Origin: Prolixibacteraceae bacterium
GTDB lineage: Bacteria > Bacteroidota > Bacteroidia > Bacteroidales > Prolixibacteraceae
NCBI GenBank assembly: GCA_003506435.1
Contig: DOAQ01000042.1
Span: forward strand, 1 to 64,000
DNA length: 64,000 nt
Reading direction: 5' to 3'
The translations under genes were made by a program, and so were the position numbers. The notes beneath the pieces were generated by a model. It saw nothing but the letters and a program-made list of their open reading frames with translations, was not told where the DNA came from and searched no databases. Shown piece by piece: positions 55,576 through 63,849 of this stretch; positions within the stretch are counted from its first letter, which is position 1, and each line of letters opens with the position of its first letter.

Positions 55576-56232
55576 ATGAAAGGTCGCGAATTTAAAGATG
55601 CCATGTATGATGGACTTGCCAAACTGCTCAAAGCCATCTCCAATCCCAATCGTTTAGAAATCATTGAAATGCTCTCACAGGGTGAAAAAAGCGTTGAAGG
55701 GATTGTACAAACTACCAATCTCACAATTGCCAATGCTTCCCAGCACCTTCAGGTTTTGAAGAATAACAACATTGTAAAAGCCCGAAAGGAAAAGCAGTAT
55801 GTGTTTTATTCTTTAATCAACGATGATTTTTTGTCGGTTTATCAGCATATAATCCGCTATGGCTCTCAGGAAATAGCTGAACTGGAAAAAATAATGAACC
55901 GTCAGCGGGAAGACAACAATGCACAGAATGCAGTCAGTCTTGGTGAATTGGAGCAGATGATTGAATCTGAAAATGTATTGCTACTCGATGTTCGTCCTTC
56001 GTTAGAATACGAATTTGGGCACATTACCGGGGCTGTCTCCATCCCAATGAACGAACTTTTAGCCAATCTGAAAACCATTGCAAAAGAAAAAGAGATTATC
56101 GCATATTGCCGCGGGCCGTTTTGCGTGCTGGCCGATGAAGCCGTAAAGCTCCTGAAAGAACAGGGATACCAGGTCCGCAGACTGGATGAAGGTTATCCGG
56201 AGTGGAAAATAAAACAAAGTATGTCCAATTAA
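55576..56232 (+). CDS. ArsR-family regulator fused to a rhodanese domain
   Basis: The 218-residue protein has a winged-helix ArsR domain (~10-95, NPNRLEIIEMLSQGEKSVE and TIANASQHLQVLKNNNIVKARKE) and a C-terminal rhodanese domain (~120-213, LLLDVRPSLEYEFGHI, GAVSIPMNEL). The rhodanese loop CRGPFC holds Cys178 and Cys183, the only cysteines in the protein. Sulfur persulfidation of this loop is a plausible sensing event. It heads an operon with cysteine desulfurase and DsrE genes, behind a perfect palindrome. Confidence 0.93.
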   Translation: MKGREFKDAMYDGLAKLLKAISNPNRLEIIEMLSQGEKSVEGIVQTTNLTIANASQHLQVLKNNNIVKARKEKQYVFYSLINDDFLSVYQHIIRYGSQEIAELEKIMNRQREDNNAQNAVSLGELEQMIESENVLLLDVRPSLEYEFGHITGAVSIPMNELLANLKTIAKEKEIIAYCRGPFCVLADEAVKLLKEQGYQVRRLDEGYPEWKIKQSMSN

Positions 56233-56245
56233 ATTACCAAGCTAT

Positions 56246-57388
56246 ATGAAACATCCGGTTTACCTCGACTATAACGCCACAACTCCCGTTGATCCGGAGG
56301 TTGCAAAAGAAATGCTTCCGTATATCGAATCTTTCTACGGAAATCCTTCCAGCTCCTATTCACTCGGACGAAGCAATAAAGAAGCCGTTGAAAAAGCACG
56401 GGTACAGGTTGCCGAATTGATCAACTGTCAACCGCAAGAAATCTACTTTACCAGTTGTGCCACCGAATCAAATAACCTGGCCATTAAAGGAATTGCCTGG
56501 GCAAACAGCGATAAAGGGCGGCACATTATAACCTCGGCTATCGAACACCCTGCTGTGACAGAAGTTTGCAAATTTCTGGGTTCACAAGGGTTCGAGATCA
56601 CTAATCTTCTGGCGGATAAATATGGATGGGTTAATCCCAAAGATGTTGAAAGTGCGATTAGAAAGGATACTGTTTTGATTACTGTGATGCACGCCAACAA
56701 CGAAGTTGGAACGATTCAGCCTATTCAGGAAATCGGTGCAATTGCCCGGCAAAACGATATTCTTTTTCATACTGATGCGTCTCAGTCGGTCGGAAAAATT
56801 GAAACCGATGTGAATCAACTGGGGGTTGACCTGCTGACGCTCGCTGGGCATAAATTGTACGCGCCCAAAGGTATCGGTGCACTTTATATCCGAAAGGGAA
56901 CCCAAATCGAAAATCTGATGCAGGGCGCCGGACAGGAAAACGGCATTCGCCCGGGAACAGAAAATGTTATTCACATCGTTGGACTTGGGAAAGCCTGCGA
57001 AGTGGCGCTGCGCGATTTCAAACAAAATCAGCACAATATGCAGGTTTCGCGAGACCTGTTGCTTGATGGACTGGTTTCCCAGCTTGGTAATCAAGTTCAT
57101 GTAAACGGCAGTATGGAAAATTGCCTGCCCAATACGCTGAGTGTCGCTTTCGAAAATGTCAGTGCTTACGCTTTGGCTTCATTCATCAGCAGCGATGTTT
57201 TAATTTCAACCGGTTCAGCCTGCCATTCCGGCGAAACAACCATTTCGTCTGTCCTTCAGGCCATGAACCTTGATTTCAGAACTGCTGCTGCAACGGTACG
57301 AATTTCAACCGGGAAAAAGACGAAGAAGGAAGAAATAGATTTTACGGTCGAAGTAATTACCAATGCTGTTAAAAAACTCACAATCTAA
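56246..57388 (+). CDS. Cysteine desulfurase (NifS/IscS-like)
   Basis: The 380-residue protein is a class V PLP enzyme. It has the PLP Lys203 in LAGHKLYAPKG, the HTDASQSVGK segment, and the catalytic Cys326 in STGSACHSGE. It converts cysteine to alanine and an enzyme-bound persulfide. It starts 13 bases after the regulator gene and precedes the DsrE genes, so it probably feeds a sulfur relay. Confidence 0.95.
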   Translation: MKHPVYLDYNATTPVDPEVAKEMLPYIESFYGNPSSSYSLGRSNKEAVEKARVQVAELINCQPQEIYFTSCATESNNLAIKGIAWANSDKGRHIITSAIEHPAVTEVCKFLGSQGFEITNLLADKYGWVNPKDVESAIRKDTVLITVMHANNEVGTIQPIQEIGAIARQNDILFHTDASQSVGKIETDVNQLGVDLLTLAGHKLYAPKGIGALYIRKGTQIENLMQGAGQENGIRPGTENVIHIVGLGKACEVALRDFKQNQHNMQVSRDLLLDGLVSQLGNQVHVNGSMENCLPNTLSVAFENVSAYALASFISSDVLISTGSACHSGETTISSVLQAMNLDFRTAAATVRISTGKKTKKEEIDFTVEVITNAVKKLTI

Positions 57389-57400
57389 AATTTACCATTT

Positions 57401-57493
57401 ATGAAACGAGCATGTTCGTTGAACACAAACAAGGATGAATATCTCACATGCGAGTTCCATCCGACAAATAAAAAACCAATTATATTCGGATGA
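57401..57493 (+). CDS. Possible 30-residue Cys-containing small protein
   Basis: An ATG at 57401 opens a frame of 30 codons ending in TGA at 57491-57493, overlapping the ATG of the dsrE gene at 57490 (ATGA). It fills the space between the desulfurase and DsrE genes. The sequence begins MKRACSLNTNK and has Cys5 and Cys17 (YLTCEFH). It may be a real small sulfur-relay protein, or a leader frame that couples translation to dsrE. Confidence 0.4.
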   Translation: MKRACSLNTNKDEYLTCEFHPTNKKPIIFG

Positions 57494-57903
57494 AAAAACA
57501 AATTGTACTTATGGTATTTCTGACATGCGTATTTGCAGGCAGCATTTATGCAAAACCGTCCAAAGAGAAAAAAGAGTCGCCCACCACTATTGGAATGGTC
57601 ATTTATTCCAACGACACCGAAACGGTTTGGAATGCTTTGCGTCTGGCCAATTATTCTAAAAATCAGGGCGATACCGTAAGCATATTTTTGCTTGGGAAAG
57701 GTGTTGAACTGGATAATATGGTAAAAACAGATACGGATATGAAACAGCAAACTGACAAGTTTTTAGAGAATGGCGGGGTTATTTTGGGCTGCGGAACTTG
57801 TTTGCAAAGTCGGAAAAATAACGAGCCGGAGGTTTGCAAATACTCTTCTCTGGCCGATCTGTACGACCTGATCCGTAAAAATAAAATCGTATTAACTTTT
57901 TAA
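57490..57903 (+). CDS. Exported DsrE-family sulfur-relay protein
   Basis: The 137-residue protein has a signal peptide (to SIYAK) and a DsrE/F-like domain (~30-137) with VIYSNDTETVWNALRLANYS and the Cys pair in GCGTCLQSRK plus a later Cys in EVCKY. It probably carries persulfide sulfur outside the cytoplasm. It is the first of two tandem DsrE-like genes. Confidence 0.87.
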   Translation: MKKQIVLMVFLTCVFAGSIYAKPSKEKKESPTTIGMVIYSNDTETVWNALRLANYSKNQGDTVSIFLLGKGVELDNMVKTDTDMKQQTDKFLENGGVILGCGTCLQSRKNNEPEVCKYSSLADLYDLIRKNKIVLTF

Positions 57904-57914
57904 ATAACAGAACA

Positions 57915-58235
57915 ATGAAAATCGGTATTATTCTTGAGACCAAAGAGTTTGAAAAAGCGTGGAATGCTTTCCGTTTTGCGGTTACAGCAAAAAAAACTGG
58001 TCATGAAGTAAAAGTGTTTTTGATGGGCGAAGCCGTTGAATGCGAAGGTTTAACCCACGCGAAATACAACGTTGACGAGCAATTGAAGAAATTTATTGAA
58101 GTTGGAGGAGAAATACTTGCTTGTGGCACTTGTTTAAAATCACGACAGTTAGACAGTACCGAAGCCTGCCCCATATCAACAATGATCGATTGCGTGGAGT
58201 TAGTGGTTTGGGCCGATAAAACAGTTACATTTTAA
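57915..58235 (+). CDS. Cytoplasmic DsrE-family sulfur-relay protein
   Basis: The 106-residue protein has no signal peptide and the DsrE-like pattern WNAFRFAVTAKKTGHEVKVF with the Cys pair ACGTCLKSRQ and a Cys in EACPIST. It resembles its upstream neighbour and probably arose by duplication, so the pair may serve two compartments. It ends the operon. Confidence 0.88.
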   Translation: MKIGIILETKEFEKAWNAFRFAVTAKKTGHEVKVFLMGEAVECEGLTHAKYNVDEQLKKFIEVGGEILACGTCLKSRQLDSTEACPISTMIDCVELVVWADKTVTF

Positions 58236-58373
58236 ATTTAGAAGACATCACAAAATTGATTTTTACAGGCAATTAAGCCAAAGAAAAAATGTCACAGAGA
58301 TCCGAAGTCACAAAAATCGACACGACAGATTTTTCAAAAGTTTGTTAGTATGTGTATATCTTTTTACAATTTA

Positions 58374-59708
58374 TCATTTAATTATATTTTGGGGGAGAGA
58401 TAAACCACATGCCCGTGAATAAATTCCTGTTACGATCTGAATATAGCTATGCACTAAGTCTTTGGGTTCGGCATTGATCGTTCCTTCGCATACCTGGTAA
58501 AACTGAACCGGCATATACTGGCTTAAAAGTGAGTGAGGAATTTTATTGTTTTGTAAATTTTCAAACAGCCTGTTTCTGGCCAAATTAAGTTCTGCCATTG
58601 GCCAGTAATATCTTAATCTGTCGGAAAAACTAAATTTACGCTTAAAGAACTTAAGTTTCTCATCTCCAAAATAGTATTTTTCCCAATACTTAGGTTTTTC
58701 AATCATTGACCTTTCCAGTATTTCACGCAATTTTGATAAATTTTTATGGTCTTTCCCAAGGATTTCAATTTCCATTGCTTCCAAAGCAAAAAGAGCTTCC
58801 CGATAGGCAAAGGTCAACCAAGGACCAACTTTAAGAATACAAAAATGATCTTCCACCAGTTCGTTCAAGTGTGCTTCCGTCTGATAATCTGTAGAATGCG
58901 CTTCAAAAACAAGCTGATCAAATTCCATGATTTTTTCACTTAGTTCCTTCGCCTTCTCCCGCTGGTAATGAAATACCTGATCATCCCCAAATTCAACCCC
59001 AGGTTGGACAACAACCCCAAACACACGTTTCCATGCATCTTCCAGCCCGGCTTTCATAAAATATTCTTTCGTAATTCTTATTGTCTTTACAGTATCACCT
59101 GGTGTTGTTGGGACAACTTCCTCCTCTGCTTCCTTTGCTCCTCCAGGAATTGGAACTTCAGTTCCTATAACATAAATAGGTTTTGAGCTATTATGACGAT
59201 ATTTTGCCCATGTTTTTTCAGCGATTTTACAAAGTACAGCAGCTCTTTCTGCGACCACTTCATCCGCTAAAGGTTTGGCCCTATCGCCATTATCATCGGC
59301 ACAAAACATACTGGTGTCAAGATGGATTTTCTGATACCCAGCTTTTATGTATTCTTCGATGAGTATCTTCGCTTTCGACATAGCTTCTTCTGCCGGGTGA
59401 TTCTGCCATGTATTTGGCCCTAGGTGATCGCCGCCCAAAAGAATCATCTCTTTCGGAAAATCAACTTCCCGGGCAATATCATATACATAATTGACAAAAT
59501 CAACCGGTCTCATCCCGGTATATCCACCATATTGGTCAACCTGGTTTGAAGTAGATTCAACCAAAAGTATGGTTCTATCAGCTTTTGCCTGCTTAAAACA
59601 GGCTTTAAGTACATCAGCGTTAGCAGAACATACCGAATACATCCCTTTTTTCATGCCTCGCCGGTTTTCTGCTATTAAATCAAGAAAAATATCTCTTGAA
59701 TTTTTCAT
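58374..59708 (-). CDS. kbaZ: GatZ/KbaZ-like tagatose-1,6-bisphosphate aldolase subunit
   Basis: The ~444-residue protein matches the non-catalytic GatZ/KbaZ subunit: GMYSVCSANADVLKACFKQA, LLVESTSNQVDQYGGYTG, LLGGDHLGPNTWQ and YQKIHLDTSMFCADD. It activates or stabilises the class II aldolase KbaY/GatY, which is not seen here. ATG 59708 is chosen; the TTG start at 59759 would add a lead. It follows agaS by 72 bp and is probably co-transcribed with it. Confidence 0.88.
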   Translation of the reverse strand: MKNSRDIFLDLIAENRRGMKKGMYSVCSANADVLKACFKQAKADRTILLVESTSNQVDQYGGYTGMRPVDFVNYVYDIAREVDFPKEMILLGGDHLGPNTWQNHPAEEAMSKAKILIEEYIKAGYQKIHLDTSMFCADDNGDRAKPLADEVVAERAAVLCKIAEKTWAKYRHNSSKPIYVIGTEVPIPGGAKEAEEEVVPTTPGDTVKTIRITKEYFMKAGLEDAWKRVFGVVVQPGVEFGDDQVFHYQREKAKELSEKIMEFDQLVFEAHSTDYQTEAHLNELVEDHFCILKVGPWLTFAYREALFALEAMEIEILGKDHKNLSKLREILERSMIEKPKYWEKYYFGDEKLKFFKRKFSFSDRLRYYWPMAELNLARNRLFENLQNNKIPHSLLSQYMPVQFYQVCEGTINAEPKDLVHSYIQIVTGIYSRACGLSLPQNIIK

Positions 59709-59780
59709 ATTTATTTGTAGATTTCTATTGTTATTAGCCTCATAAAGCGTGAACCTCAATAATAATGAATAGTCAACTTT

Positions 59781-60971
59781 TTAATTACTATAAGTTGAGT
59801 CATTAAAATCAGATGGATATATATTCACACCCTGCACGACTCTGGTTATAGAACCGCTTTTAGAAGGAGAATCAGGTGATAATCCCAGATGTAATGATTT
59901 ATAAAACCCAATAATCTGGGCAGGAAGAATGTAAAACACTGACAGAAAGTCTTCGGGAATATCTGCTGTTCCACCCGGAAATGAGATGGAAAAATCATAT
60001 TTAAAATCTTTCTCATCATAATCAGTTCCAATGGCAACCGACTTTTCTCCTACTGTTGTTGCTTTTATTGAGTGCACCAAATCTATCTCGTAAAGCTTTG
60101 CATAAGCATTGTTTGAGAATAGGTAAACGACAACTGTTGAATTATTGACCACTGCCTTAGGCCCATGTCTGAACCCCAAAAAAGAATCAAACTTGCAAAT
60201 AACTTTTCCATCTGACATCTCCTGAACTTTTAGGTGTGATTCATGTGCAACCCCCAAAAGCGGTCCTGATCCTAAAAACACCATGCGTTCATAATTCATC
60301 TCTGCTACCTTTTTCAGGCCAGGTAAACATTCATTTAAAATATAATTGCCAAAACTCTGTATTTTTTTGATGAGTGGTTCCTGTTGCCTGATTTCTTTAA
60401 TGTTAAGAATCAACAACCCCGCAAGCAACATACATGAAAATGAACTTGTCATTGCAAGCGACTTGTCATTGGTTTGTTCCGGTAATAAAAAAACATGTGA
60501 ATTTCCCTTACCTGTATTTTTTGCCAATTCGCCATCTTTATTACAGGTAACATTCAATTCGTATAATTCATCACAGTATTTATTAGCAAGTTCAACCGAT
60601 GCAAGACTTTCCGGGCTGTCACCTGATCGTGCAAACGACATCAATAATGTTGGTCTGGACCTAATGAAATAATTTTCAGGATGAGTAATAATATCTGTTG
60701 TACTAATTGCACGGCAAGAAACCTTCAATTTTTTGCTAAATGCCCCTACCAACACCTCTCCAATGAAAGCCGATGTCCCAGCTCCTGTAAGAATTACATC
60801 TGGATGATCCTTCTTCAAAAATTCGCCAAGAAAATGACTGATTATTTCTTCCTCTTTTAACAACTTTAAATAGGTCTCCATCCATAGTTCTGGCTGAGAA
60901 CTTATTTCTTTGGCTGTATACCCCCCCCCTTTTAATTTCAATTCTGCTAGTTCACTATTCAGGTATTTCAT
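59781..60971 (-). CDS. agaS: SIS-domain sugar isomerase/deaminase AgaS-like
   Basis: The 396-residue protein has two SIS domains (~45-200 and ~220-370) with TGAGTSAFIGEVL and MSFARSGDSPESLASVELA. The family converts galactosamine 6-phosphate to tagatose 6-phosphate. With kbaZ downstream it suggests catabolism of N-acetylgalactosamine or galactosamine. It starts five bases from a perfect palindrome. Confidence 0.9.
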   Translation of the reverse strand: MKYLNSELAELKLKGGGYTAKEISSQPELWMETYLKLLKEEEIISHFLGEFLKKDHPDVILTGAGTSAFIGEVLVGAFSKKLKVSCRAISTTDIITHPENYFIRSRPTLLMSFARSGDSPESLASVELANKYCDELYELNVTCNKDGELAKNTGKGNSHVFLLPEQTNDKSLAMTSSFSCMLLAGLLILNIKEIRQQEPLIKKIQSFGNYILNECLPGLKKVAEMNYERMVFLGSGPLLGVAHESHLKVQEMSDGKVICKFDSFLGFRHGPKAVVNNSTVVVYLFSNNAYAKLYEIDLVHSIKATTVGEKSVAIGTDYDEKDFKYDFSISFPGGTADIPEDFLSVFYILPAQIIGFYKSLHLGLSPDSPSKSGSITRVVQGVNIYPSDFNDSTYSN

Positions 60972-61362
60972 TTATGATATATTTGTATTTCGTTACAAAT
61001 ATATCGATTTTCGTAAACTTATTATATTTAGACATAAAAGTTTCGTAAAATTATTTAAAGATTTAAACTGCAAAAAGTAAGTCTGATAAATTTCCAATAC
61101 ATTCTATTATTTGCTAATTATTGATTATCAATGATTAATAAGTGATTTTGCTTTTTGTATGCAAGATAATTGATTCGTGTGAGAATAACATTTGTATTTA
61201 TGCAAAAAAATATAGGTAATTATTTGAAAATAAAATTCTCAATATTATTGTATTTTAAAGTATTTATTAATACACATCACTAATATATCAGCAGCAAACA
61301 ACTAAACGAAATTCTTACTACTTTTATATCGTTACTTAAACTTGATTTAATACAACTATTCT
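60972..61362. other. AT-rich divergent intergenic region
   Basis: This 391-bp gap between agaS and the ConA-like gene is strongly AT-rich. It carries the palindrome at 60976-61005 and a smaller ATTGAT/ATCAAT pair near 61118. No gene is visible. It must contain promoters for both flanking genes. Confidence 0.5.
60976..61005 (-). promoter_or_regulatory. Operator candidate upstream of agaS
   Basis: Perfect 12-bp arms GATATATTTGTA and TACAAATATATC flank six bases. On the minus strand the distal arm includes TATATTTG (60996-61003), a match to the -7 element. A repressor bound here would block agaS-kbaZ transcription. No regulator gene is adjacent in the window. Confidence 0.7.
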
Positions 61363-62580
61363 ATGCTTGCAAATGTTTTTCTTGTAATTATCCCCTTTGT
61401 GATAGTTTTTTTTATCCTGCCTGTTCAAAATGTAAAAAAGACAACAGAGCAACAATGTGTGCCTGATAGTGTCATTACAGAGGTCCCGCACATTCATTCC
61501 ATAGGGATAAGTGAATTTCAACCCCAGGAAAATGACTCCGATGTCATTTGGTATGATGACTTTAATCAAGAAAGAAAATATCTTGAATCTTCAGGTGAAA
61601 TTGATTATAGCGAATCATTTAGTAAGGACGGGGGATCTATGAAAGCTGGATTTAAAAAGGGAGATGTAGAAGGAGAGGGCGGGCGGAAACTGGCATTTGG
61701 TGATTTTCCCAATGGTTCAATGGTCGTAAAAAAAGGGAAACACTTTGATGAAGTTTATTGGAGGATATATGTAAAACATCAATATGGTTGGGAGGGGGCT
61801 CCCTTCAAAATGTCAAGGGCAACCAGCATCGTTTCAGAAAAATGGCAGCAGGCCATGATAGCCCATGTCTGGAGTGGTAAAGATAATTCGCTTACCCTTG
61901 ATCCTGCAAGTGGGGTTTATGGACAATCGGATAGTATAATAACCAACGGATATAATGATTTTAAAAACCTTAAATGGTTAGGTAATAACCCTTGCTCAAC
62001 ATTCCAGATTTCATCGGGAACTGAATCTGGTTATTGGGTTTTAGTCGAAGCCTCTGCAAAATTGAATACACCTGGCAAATCGGATGGTTCTTGCCGGTTG
62101 TGGATTGATGGACGTTTGGAAGCAGAACGTACAAACCTGAATCTCAAAGGGAGTTATGCAAAACATGGAATTAATGCAGTATTTCTTGAATCGTACTGGA
62201 ATGGCGGAGCCTGTAAAACAGAGGGAAGATGGTATGATAATTTTGTAGTTTCCCAAAAACCTATTGGACCTGTTGCTTGTCCGGTTAACCCGGTTTTGTA
62301 TAAAACCCCATATCACGGCCTTGGAAAGATGGAAACATGGGAGGTGGAATTAGCTACCGATTTTAGTGGCAGTAATACAGTATATAAATCTAAAAGCATG
62401 GGAACCAACGATAGCATTACAATCAATGCCAATTTTGGAACTTTCACTGGTTCATTAAAAGGTAAATTTCATCTTATCGCTGGGTACACTTACTTTTGTC
62501 GTGTACGTCAAAAATGCAGTGATGGATTGTGGTCGGACTGGAGCAGGTGGCACCAGCCTTTTAATGTAGCAGAAAACTAA
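61363..62580 (+). CDS. Secreted ConA-like protein with FN3-like tail
   Basis: The 405-residue protein has an N-terminal membrane/signal segment (~4-21). Residues ~60-300 form a beta-rich jelly-roll-like region (YDDFNQERKYLESSGE, WYDNFVVSQKPIGP), and the last ~95 residues resemble a fibronectin type III domain (GYTYFCRVRQKCSDGLWSDW). The layout and the DN-V-motif before the second domain resemble the N-terminal part of the protein at 3556-6429. A polysaccharide lyase-like or carbohydrate-binding role is possible but unproven. Confidence 0.75.
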   Translation: MLANVFLVIIPFVIVFFILPVQNVKKTTEQQCVPDSVITEVPHIHSIGISEFQPQENDSDVIWYDDFNQERKYLESSGEIDYSESFSKDGGSMKAGFKKGDVEGEGGRKLAFGDFPNGSMVVKKGKHFDEVYWRIYVKHQYGWEGAPFKMSRATSIVSEKWQQAMIAHVWSGKDNSLTLDPASGVYGQSDSIITNGYNDFKNLKWLGNNPCSTFQISSGTESGYWVLVEASAKLNTPGKSDGSCRLWIDGRLEAERTNLNLKGSYAKHGINAVFLESYWNGGACKTEGRWYDNFVVSQKPIGPVACPVNPVLYKTPYHGLGKMETWEVELATDFSGSNTVYKSKSMGTNDSITINANFGTFTGSLKGKFHLIAGYTYFCRVRQKCSDGLWSDWSRWHQPFNVAEN

Positions 62581-62606
62581 TCGTAATGAAATTTGTATAA
62601 CTTCTA

Positions 62607-63722
62607 ATGAATAGTGTGACAATTTTAAATAGCAGTGTTGGCAACTATATCAAGAGTAACGGGAATAAATATTCTTACTTCGCAGGCAATAATTATCTTG
62701 GTCTTGCTAATCATCCAGTAATAAAAAAAGCATCCATTCGATCTATTAAGATGTATGGTAATAATTTCTCTGCTTCCCGACGCACAACGGGTACCGCCGA
62801 CATTCATCTCGAACTTGAAAAGCAACTTGCAGCTTTTATGAAAAAACAAGATGCTGTTATATTTGCGTCAGGATATATGGGTAATGGTATTTTACTTGAA
62901 ATACTGAAAAACAGGTATTCAGCAGTTTTTATTGATGAACTTGCTCATCCCAGTATAACAGGAAGTATTCCCAGAGGAATTGAAAACATCCAATATTTTA
63001 ACCATTGCGATGCATCTCATCTTGAGAATTTGCTTGGTCATCACAAGGGATTGAATCCTTTGGTCATTACAGATGGTATTTTTGCCCTCACTGGCGAGAT
63101 TGCCCCTTTGGATAAAATTTACCCATTAATTGAGAAACACAACGCCATTCTGGTTGTTGATGATGCTCACTCGACAGGTATTCTGGGAGAAAACGGAAGA
63201 GGGACAGCCGAACATTTTAATCTTGATTGGGCCGAAAATATATATACAACCGGTACAATGAGCAAAGCATTAGGCGGATACGGAGGTTTTATTTCCGGAA
63301 CTAATGAGCTTACTAATTTAATAAGGGAAAAATCAGCAACGTACCAGGCCTCAACATCGCTGCCTCCTTCTATCATTGCTACAGGTATTGCATCTCTGAA
63401 AATAATACAAAAAAATCCCGGACTGCGCGTTAGTTTGCTTGAGAGTGCAGGGGAACTCAGGAAAGAGATTATCGGGTTAGGGTTTCAAACCACAACGGAT
63501 AATACACCGATTATTCCCATTATGCTAACTGAGTTATCCAAAGCAAAAGATTTGTCCCTTTTTCTGGAAAACAACGGGATAATTGCTCCTTTTATGAATT
63601 ATCCGGTAAAATTGAAAGGGTACATGATCCGAATAACAGTCTCTGCCAGTCACACTGTTGACCAGATTGAAACATTGCTAAAAATGTTAAAAAAATGGAG
63701 GGATAAAAATGGAACAAATTAA
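62607..63722 (+). CDS. Alpha-oxoamine synthase-family PLP enzyme
   Basis: The 371-residue protein belongs to the KBL/AONS/serine palmitoyltransferase group. It has NYLGLANHP, SASRRTTGTADIHLELE, DDAHSTGILGENGRG and the PLP Lys220 in TGTMSKALGGYGG. It would join an amino acid with an acyl-CoA. Which of BioF, Kbl or Spt it corresponds to is unclear. The next gene starts inside its 3' end. Confidence 0.87.
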   Translation: MNSVTILNSSVGNYIKSNGNKYSYFAGNNYLGLANHPVIKKASIRSIKMYGNNFSASRRTTGTADIHLELEKQLAAFMKKQDAVIFASGYMGNGILLEILKNRYSAVFIDELAHPSITGSIPRGIENIQYFNHCDASHLENLLGHHKGLNPLVITDGIFALTGEIAPLDKIYPLIEKHNAILVVDDAHSTGILGENGRGTAEHFNLDWAENIYTTGTMSKALGGYGGFISGTNELTNLIREKSATYQASTSLPPSIIATGIASLKIIQKNPGLRVSLLESAGELRKEIIGLGFQTTTDNTPIIPIMLTELSKAKDLSLFLENNGIIAPFMNYPVKLKGYMIRITVSASHTVDQIETLLKMLKKWRDKNGTN

Positions 63723-63849
63723 AAATGTGTTGATTGAGCCAATTAACATTCATTGGGTTGAAAACTGTTTGAAAGAAGACCTATACTGTGCAATAGCTGT
63801 AACCATTTGCAGTCTACCACATCGGTCTTATGCCCTTTTACATTTTTAA
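63709..63849 (+). pseudogene. Truncated start of the next operon gene
   Basis: An ATG at 63709 overlaps the end of the alpha-oxoamine synthase gene and begins MEQIKNVLIEPINIH. After about 12 codons the frame runs into the antisense of an IS110 transposase and stops at 63849. It is probably the 5' end of a gene cut by the insertion. Confidence 0.6.
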
